Part shown: positions 23,548-27,440 of the stretch, piece by piece
How positions within the stretch are numbered: position 1 is the first letter of the stretch
Layout of the letters: every line of letters starts with the position of its first letter
The notes under the pieces: model-generated
Database searches by the model: none
Told to the model about the DNA's origin: nothing
Seen by the model: only the letters and a program-made list of their open reading frames with translations
Assembly: GCA_012271025.1 (NCBI GenBank)
Contig: JAAXHF010000383.1
Location: 1-27,440 of the forward strand
DNA from: Deltaproteobacteria bacterium
GTDB lineage: Bacteria > Desulfobacterota_B > Binatia > Bin18
Reading direction: 5' to 3'
Length of the DNA: 27,440 nt
Made by a program: the position numbers and the translations under genes

Positions 23548-24903
23548 ATGAACAACACCGTATACATGGTCAACCTGGGCTGCCCCAAGAACCTGGTCGA
23601 CGGAGAGGTGATGCTCGGCCTGCTGGCCCAGGCCGGTTACACCATGAGCCTCGATCCAGACCAGGCCGGCATCCTGATGGTCAACACCTGCAGCTTCATC
23701 GACGAGGCCAAGGAAGAGTCGATTGAAACGATTCTTGAGCTGGCCGCCTACAAAGCGCACAGCCCGGCCAAGCAACTCATCGTGACCGGCTGCCTGGCCC
23801 AGCGCTACGCACCCGAGCTGCGGGCCTCCTTGCCCGAGGTGGACGTGTTTGTCGGCACCGGCGAGTTTCTGCGGATTACCGACATTCTGCGCGCCAAGCG
23901 GGCCGCCCTGGACGGTCCGGTCTCGTATGTTGGCGCGGGCCATATCCTGCCCGATCAGACCACCCCGCGCGTCCCGACCACGCCGTTTTACTCCGCCTAT
24001 CTCAAGGTCGCCGAGGGATGTAACCATCAGTGTGCCTTCTGCATCATCCCCAAGATTCGGGGCCGACAGGAGAGTCGTTCCATCGACTCGCTGCTGGCCG
24101 AAGCCGAGACCCTGGCCGCCCAAGGCGTGCGCGAACTCAACCTGATCGCCCAGGATCTGACCGCCTACGGCCGGGAGCGGCGCGACGGCACCACCCTGCT
24201 GGGGCTGCTGCGGGCGCTGTGCCGGGTGGACGGCATTGACTGGCTCCGCCTGCTGTACTGCTACCCCAATTATCTGGACGCGGCCGTGTTGCGCTGCATC
24301 GCCGAGGAAGACAAGATCTGCCCCTACATCGACCTGCCCCTCCAGCACATCAGCGACCGGATGCTGCGGGCCATGCGCCGAGAAAAAAGCGGGGATGGCA
24401 TTCGGCGCCTGCTGGACCGGATTCGGACCCATATTCCCGGCGTCGTGCTGCGCAGCTCTTTTATCGTCGGCTTTCCGGGCGAACAGGAAGAAGATTTTCG
24501 GCAGCTGCTCGACTTTATCGGCGAAGCGCAAATTGATCACGTCGGCGTCTTCCGTTACTCGCAGGAAGAGGGCACGCGGGCCGGACTGATGACGGACCAG
24601 GTCGAACCGGTGCTCAAACACGAGCGCTGGACCCGGCTCATGGAACGCCAGTATCAGGTCGTGCGTAAAAAGCAGCTGTCGCTGATCGGCGCTGAGCAGC
24701 CCGTCCTGATGTGTGACGCCGACGAACAGGGACGGGTGTGGGGTCGCACACGCGGTCAGGCGCCCGATATCGATGGGGTGGCCTATTTCCCCCAGGAGAC
24801 CCAGGCGGCCAGCGGAGAGATTGTGCCGGTGCGCATCGTCGGCGTGACCGGCTATGATCTGAACGTGCATCGGCTGCCCGGGTCGCTGCCGACAAACGGT
24901 TGA
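23548..24903 (+). CDS. rimO: Ribosomal protein S12 methylthiotransferase RimO
   Basis: A 451-residue radical SAM methylthiotransferase that adds a methylthio group to the conserved aspartate of ribosomal protein S12 (EC 2.8.4.4). The N-terminal MTTase domain has its three cluster cysteines C12 ('LGCPKNLVDGE'), C48 ('NTCSF') and C82 ('VTGCLAQRY'); the radical SAM cluster is C158-x3-C162-x2-C165 in 'EGCNHQCAFCIIPKIRG'. The wording 'GCPKNLVD' and 'CAFCIIPKIRG' separates RimO from MiaB. The C-terminal TRAM domain is present. Starts 39 bp after the PAC2 gene; its stop overlaps a promoter for the next gene. Confidence 0.96.
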   Translation: MNNTVYMVNLGCPKNLVDGEVMLGLLAQAGYTMSLDPDQAGILMVNTCSFIDEAKEESIETILELAAYKAHSPAKQLIVTGCLAQRYAPELRASLPEVDVFVGTGEFLRITDILRAKRAALDGPVSYVGAGHILPDQTTPRVPTTPFYSAYLKVAEGCNHQCAFCIIPKIRGRQESRSIDSLLAEAETLAAQGVRELNLIAQDLTAYGRERRDGTTLLGLLRALCRVDGIDWLRLLYCYPNYLDAAVLRCIAEEDKICPYIDLPLQHISDRMLRAMRREKSGDGIRRLLDRIRTHIPGVVLRSSFIVGFPGEQEEDFRQLLDFIGEAQIDHVGVFRYSQEEGTRAGLMTDQVEPVLKHERWTRLMERQYQVVRKKQLSLIGAEQPVLMCDADEQGRVWGRTRGQAPDIDGVAYFPQETQAASGEIVPVRIVGVTGYDLNVHRLPGSLPTNG

Positions 24904-24928
24904 CTTTGAGTGGGTTGTTTATTAGAGT
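24900..24928 (+). promoter_or_regulatory. Probable sigma-70 promoter for the dksA-like gene
   Basis: TTGACT (24900-24905) and TAGAGT (24923-24928) are exactly 17 bp apart, in an AT-rich patch. The -35 box overlaps the rimO stop codon. The start codon of the next gene is 41 bp after the -10 box, leaving a short leader with GGGAAGG. Confidence 0.55.
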
Positions 24929-24968
24929 GGAGCACTTTTCAGAAATCGAGTCGGAGAGGGAAGGTCGC

Positions 24969-25394
24969 ATGCGAAAAACGTTTCTGAAAAAAATGCACGA
25001 AACGTTAACCGCTCAGAAACAGCAAATCCTGGAGCAGTTGGACGAAGAGTTTCGGGTCGGCAAAGAGGGCACGATCGAAGAAGGCATGGACACCTATGAC
25101 CTGGCCAGCGAAGAGCGCGACCGGGAGATCAATCTGATTCTGAGCGACCGCGACCGGGATAAACTCCAGGCGATCGAAGACGCCCTCGAACGCATCACGT
25201 CCGGTGACTACGGCTTGTGCGATATGTGTGAAGAAGAAATCACGCCCCAGCGGCTCGAAGCCCTGCCGTTTACCCGCTTGTGTGTGTCCTGCCAGAGCGA
25301 TCTCGAAAAAGAGGCCAAACTGCACCGCCGCACCGATGACGACCGTCTCCGCCGACGCGGGTCGATGGTCGATCTTGACGACGACGGCGTCTGA
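24969..25394 (+). CDS. dksA: DksA/TraR family zinc-finger transcription factor
   Basis: The ATG at 24969 (after GGGAAGG) gives 141 residues, near DksA length; the frame is open upstream from 24900 but that part would be the promoter. Residues 1-75 form the coiled coil that enters the RNA polymerase secondary channel, with the tip motif D-x-x-D-x-A (D41, D44, A46 in 'DTYDLA') which DksA needs for activity. The zinc finger has four cysteines C84, C87, C105 and C108 ('CDMC' and 'CVSC'), as in zinc-dependent DksA. So a ppGpp-linked transcription factor is likely. Has its own promoter; the C-terminus is acidic after a basic stretch. Confidence 0.9.
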   Translation: MRKTFLKKMHETLTAQKQQILEQLDEEFRVGKEGTIEEGMDTYDLASEERDREINLILSDRDRDKLQAIEDALERITSGDYGLCDMCEEEITPQRLEALPFTRLCVSCQSDLEKEAKLHRRTDDDRLRRRGSMVDLDDDGV

Positions 25395-25399
25395 ACACT

Positions 25400-25423
25400 C
25401 CCGTTCTTCCCTCTCCAAACGGG
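25400..25423 (+). terminator. Weak hairpin after the dksA-like gene
   Basis: CCCGTT (25400-25405) pairs with AACGGG (25418-25423) around 12 nt, 6 bp after the stop codon. No T-tract follows, so termination is doubtful. Confidence 0.3.
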
Positions 25424-25448
25424 GCATCCCAGACCGAAAAGATGAACG

Positions 25449-25485
25449 ATGATGACCACTTCATCAGGAAGGGATCATCATCCAC
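25449..25485 (+). repeat. Intergenic repeat, copy C (at the glycerate kinase start)
   Basis: ATGATGA (25449-25455) pairs with TCATCAT (25475-25481) around 19 nt. GATGACCACTTCATCAGGAA then GATCATCATCCACC follow the same pattern as copies at 22046 and 15204 (minus). The left arm contains the kinase start codon, so folding would hide it from the ribosome. TCATCA at 25461-25466 offers an alternative partner for the same arm. Confidence 0.5.
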
Positions 25486-26831
25486 CTTTGTCCGCAACCC
25501 CTGCGCGTAACTCTCTTGCCGCCCTTTTTTCCGCCGCAGTCGCGGCCGTCGATCCGGGGCGACTCATACGAGACAGTCTCACCCGGCAGGCAAACCGACT
25601 CAGCGTCCGGGTCGGCGACCGGACGACTCACTTCTCCCTCAACCACAACGCCTTCATCGTTGGCGCGGGCAAGGGTGCCGGGCGCATGGCCCAGGCCCTG
25701 CTGCAGCTGCTCGGCGGACACCTGATTGGGGGCAGCGTCGTCGTGCCTCAAGATGCGGTCCTCAGCCTTGATCCCGTTTCGGTCATCGCCGCAGAGCATC
25801 CCCTGCCGGGCTCGGGCAGTCTGCGCGGCGGCACCCAGTTGGCAGCCCTGCTGGCTGAGCGCGGCCCGTCCGATCTGGTCTGTTTTTGCCTGACCGGAGG
25901 GGCGTCGAGTCTGCTCGTCGGGCCGGTTCCAGGCGTCTCGCTCGAAGACAAGCTGACGATGAATCGCCTGCTCCTGGCCTGCGGGGCAGACATTCAGGAA
26001 ATCAACACGGTACGCAAACACCTGTCCCGGCTGAAAGGCGGACAGTTGGCCCGCCTGGCGGCTCCTGCGAGCGTGATCAGTTTCATCCTGTCGGACGTGA
26101 TTGGCGATGATTTGAGTACGGTCGGCTCGGGGCCGACGGTCGCCGATCCGACGACATTTGCCGAGGCGTGGCGCATCCTGGAACGCTATGAGCTGTTGAC
26201 CGCCAGCCCTGAGTCGGTCACCCGCCATCTGTCGGCCGGTATGCAGGGCAGCGTGGCAGAGACACCCAAGCCGCACGACCCGATCTTTGCCCGGGTCCAC
26301 AACTACCTGCTCGGTTCCAACCGGCTGGCGCTCGAAGCGGCGGCCTCAGACGCCCGGCAACGGGGCTTCGACGTCCACATGCTTCCCGAACCCGTGGCCG
26401 GCGACACCACGCACGCAGCCCGCGCTTTTGCCCGGCAAATCCGAACCCGTCTGGCACGAGACCGCAGCCCGACCTGTGTGCTGGCCGGCGGAGAAACAAC
26501 CGTCCAACTGACAGGCAGGGGCAGGGGCGGACGCAATCAGGAATTTGCCCTGGTCGTCGCCCAACAGCTCCAGGACGAAGTGGGCTGGACTCTCCTCAGC
26601 GCCGGAACAGACGGCCGAGACGGCCCGACCGACGCGGCGGGCGCCTATGCCGATGGGACCAGTGTCCGCCGGGCGCGTGCTAAGGGGCTCGACCCGTCCA
26701 CCGCTCTCCGCAACAACGATTCGTACACCTTCTTTGCCGCGCTGGGCGATGTATTCCAGCCGGGTCCGACCGGCACCAATGTCATGGACATCAAAATCGC
26801 GCTGATTGAGCCGCCGCCGGACTCATCATGA
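25449..26831 (+). CDS. Glycerate 2-kinase (MOFRL family)
   Basis: A 460-residue class II glycerate kinase of the GckA/TtuD type, which phosphorylates glycerate to 2-phosphoglycerate (EC 2.7.1.165). The N-terminal domain has 'FIVGAGKGAGRMAQAL' (about 70-85), 'AEHPLPG' and 'CFCLTGGASSLLVGPVPG'; 'NTVRKHLSRLKGGQLA' and 'ISFILSDVIGDDLSTVGSGPTV' follow. The C-terminal MOFRL domain carries 'VLAGGETTVQLTGRGRGGRNQEFAL' and 'SAGTDGRDGPTDAAGAY', near the active site. Residues 1-20 ('MMTTSSGRDHHPP...') are encoded by the hairpin repeat and look non-native; no other ATG or GTG lies between there and conserved sequence. The ribosome-binding site is poor (GAAAAGATG). Confidence 0.92.
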   Translation: MMTTSSGRDHHPPLSATPARNSLAALFSAAVAAVDPGRLIRDSLTRQANRLSVRVGDRTTHFSLNHNAFIVGAGKGAGRMAQALLQLLGGHLIGGSVVVPQDAVLSLDPVSVIAAEHPLPGSGSLRGGTQLAALLAERGPSDLVCFCLTGGASSLLVGPVPGVSLEDKLTMNRLLLACGADIQEINTVRKHLSRLKGGQLARLAAPASVISFILSDVIGDDLSTVGSGPTVADPTTFAEAWRILERYELLTASPESVTRHLSAGMQGSVAETPKPHDPIFARVHNYLLGSNRLALEAAASDARQRGFDVHMLPEPVAGDTTHAARAFARQIRTRLARDRSPTCVLAGGETTVQLTGRGRGGRNQEFALVVAQQLQDEVGWTLLSAGTDGRDGPTDAAGAYADGTSVRRARAKGLDPSTALRNNDSYTFFAALGDVFQPGPTGTNVMDIKIALIEPPPDSS

Positions 26832-26976
26832 CAGGCGGGGAACAAGCGCAGATGATTCGTTTGTCCCGCGTCAGCAATAGCATTCCGAATCCTTCATTGA
26901 ACTCAGCAGCGTTGATTTCTCTCCCACGACCGGCCTATATGACCGGTGAGAGCAGTCACATAGAAGGAAGCATTGC

Positions 26977-27440
26977 ATGCAGTACACGTTTCTCAGTCGA
27001 ACCGGCGTCAAAGTCTCACGCCTGTGCCTCGGCTGCATGAGCTATGGCTCATCGTCGTGGCGGCCGTGGGTCCTGGACGCCGAAGGTGCCGCGCCGTTCT
27101 TTCGACGCGCGGTTGAGGCCGGGGTCAACTTCTTTGACACGGCCGATGCCTACTCTGTCGGTGTCAGTGAAGAGGTGACCGGCCGCCTGCTGCGCGAGTA
27201 CGCCAACCTCGACGAGGTGGTGCTGGCCACCAAGGTCTTCTTTCCCATGTCCGAGGGACCGAATATGGGCGGCCTGTCCCGGAAGCACATCGAGCAGGCG
27301 TGCGAGGCCAGCCTGAAACGCCTCGGTGTGGATGTCATCGACCTGTATCAAATCCATCGGCTCGACCCGCACACCCCCATAGAGGAAACCCTGGCCGCGC
27401 TTGACCGGCTGGTGAGCCAGGGCAAGGTCCGCTACATCGG
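26977..27440 (+). CDS. Aldo/keto reductase, N-terminal part (runs off window)
   Basis: The ATG at 26977 has GAAGGAAG upstream and begins 'MQYTFLSRTGVKVSRLCLGCMSYG', the family start. The first 154 residues include the full tetrad: D54 and Y59 in 'FFDTADAYS', K86 in 'LATKVFF' and H127 in 'LYQIHRLD'. It is an NADPH-dependent carbonyl reductase of the (alpha/beta)8 fold, nearest in wording to the YajO/Tas/YghZ branch (AKR11-13 type). The Shine-Dalgarno and 145-bp gap from the kinase suggest separate or loosely coupled expression. The 3' end is outside the window. Confidence 0.93.
   Translation, partial: MQYTFLSRTGVKVSRLCLGCMSYGSSSWRPWVLDAEGAAPFFRRAVEAGVNFFDTADAYSVGVSEEVTGRLLREYANLDEVVLATKVFFPMSEGPNMGGLSRKHIEQACEASLKRLGVDVIDLYQIHRLDPHTPIEETLAALDRLVSQGKVRYI

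Noticed and set aside
22612..24870. 752-codon open frame on the minus strand
   Set aside because: It is antisense to the PAC2 and rimO genes, whose products are clearly recognised; long antisense frames are common in high-GC DNA.
26828..27040. 70-codon plus-strand frame after the glycerate kinase
   Set aside because: It overlaps the start of the aldo/keto reductase, has no ribosome-binding site and no recognisable pattern.

Overview
The window is high-GC bacterial DNA, probably from an uncultured Gram-negative lineage. Apolipoprotein N-acyltransferase, a DUF1329 protein and the core gene set phoH-ybeY-lnt-prfB-rimO-dksA suggest a proteobacterial or delta-proteobacteria-like relative (Desulfobacterota, Binatota or Tectomicrobia style). 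That placement is inference from gene content and order; there is no rRNA, tRNA or other phylogenetic marker to settle it. No CRISPR array, rRNA or tRNA was seen.

Region 1 (1-5.2 kb) is catabolic. After the 3' end of a DUF1329 gene and a large nested hairpin comes a tight plus-strand set: a BKACE-type beta-keto acid cleavage enzyme, a SAM methyltransferase and a RidA-family protein. An amidase-signature hydrolase and a glyoxalase/VOC protein converge on it from the minus strand. Together these look like a small-molecule (amide/beta-keto acid) degradation locus; the substrate is not readable.

Region 2 (5.2-12.4 kb) is accessory. It holds an orphan ribbon-helix-helix antitoxin with its palindromic operator and at most a toxin remnant, an unknown 120-residue protein, a 600-base gene-poor stretch full of palindromes, a flavodiiron-like metallo-hydrolase, a complete haloalkane dehalogenase (HLD-II type) with a recognisable promoter/operator, a single-chain MmeI-type (type IIL) restriction-modification enzyme and a SRPBCC protein. 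Two gapped direct repeats with identical spacing (about 6306 and 11361) bracket the hydrolase-dehalogenase-MmeI segment, and a Tn3-resolvase-like half-site lies inside one end, so this may be a mobile or formerly mobile cassette. A set of TGTCAAAT repeats phased every 12 bp lies just upstream of the following CoA-transferase.

Region 3 (12.4-27.4 kb) is a long plus-strand run of mostly core genes: CaiB/BaiF CoA-transferase, aroC, recX (start overlapping aroC), alaS, phoH, ybeY, lnt, prfB, a RodZ-like HTH membrane protein, a PAC2-family protein, rimO, a DksA-type transcription factor, glycerate 2-kinase and the start of an aldo/keto reductase. Notable details are the programmed +1 frameshift in prfB, which overlaps lnt; a 254-nt out-of-frame overlap where the phoH frame runs on into ybeY; and three related intergenic hairpin repeats (after recX, after prfB, and at the start codon of the glycerate kinase) that look like an undescribed short repeat family.
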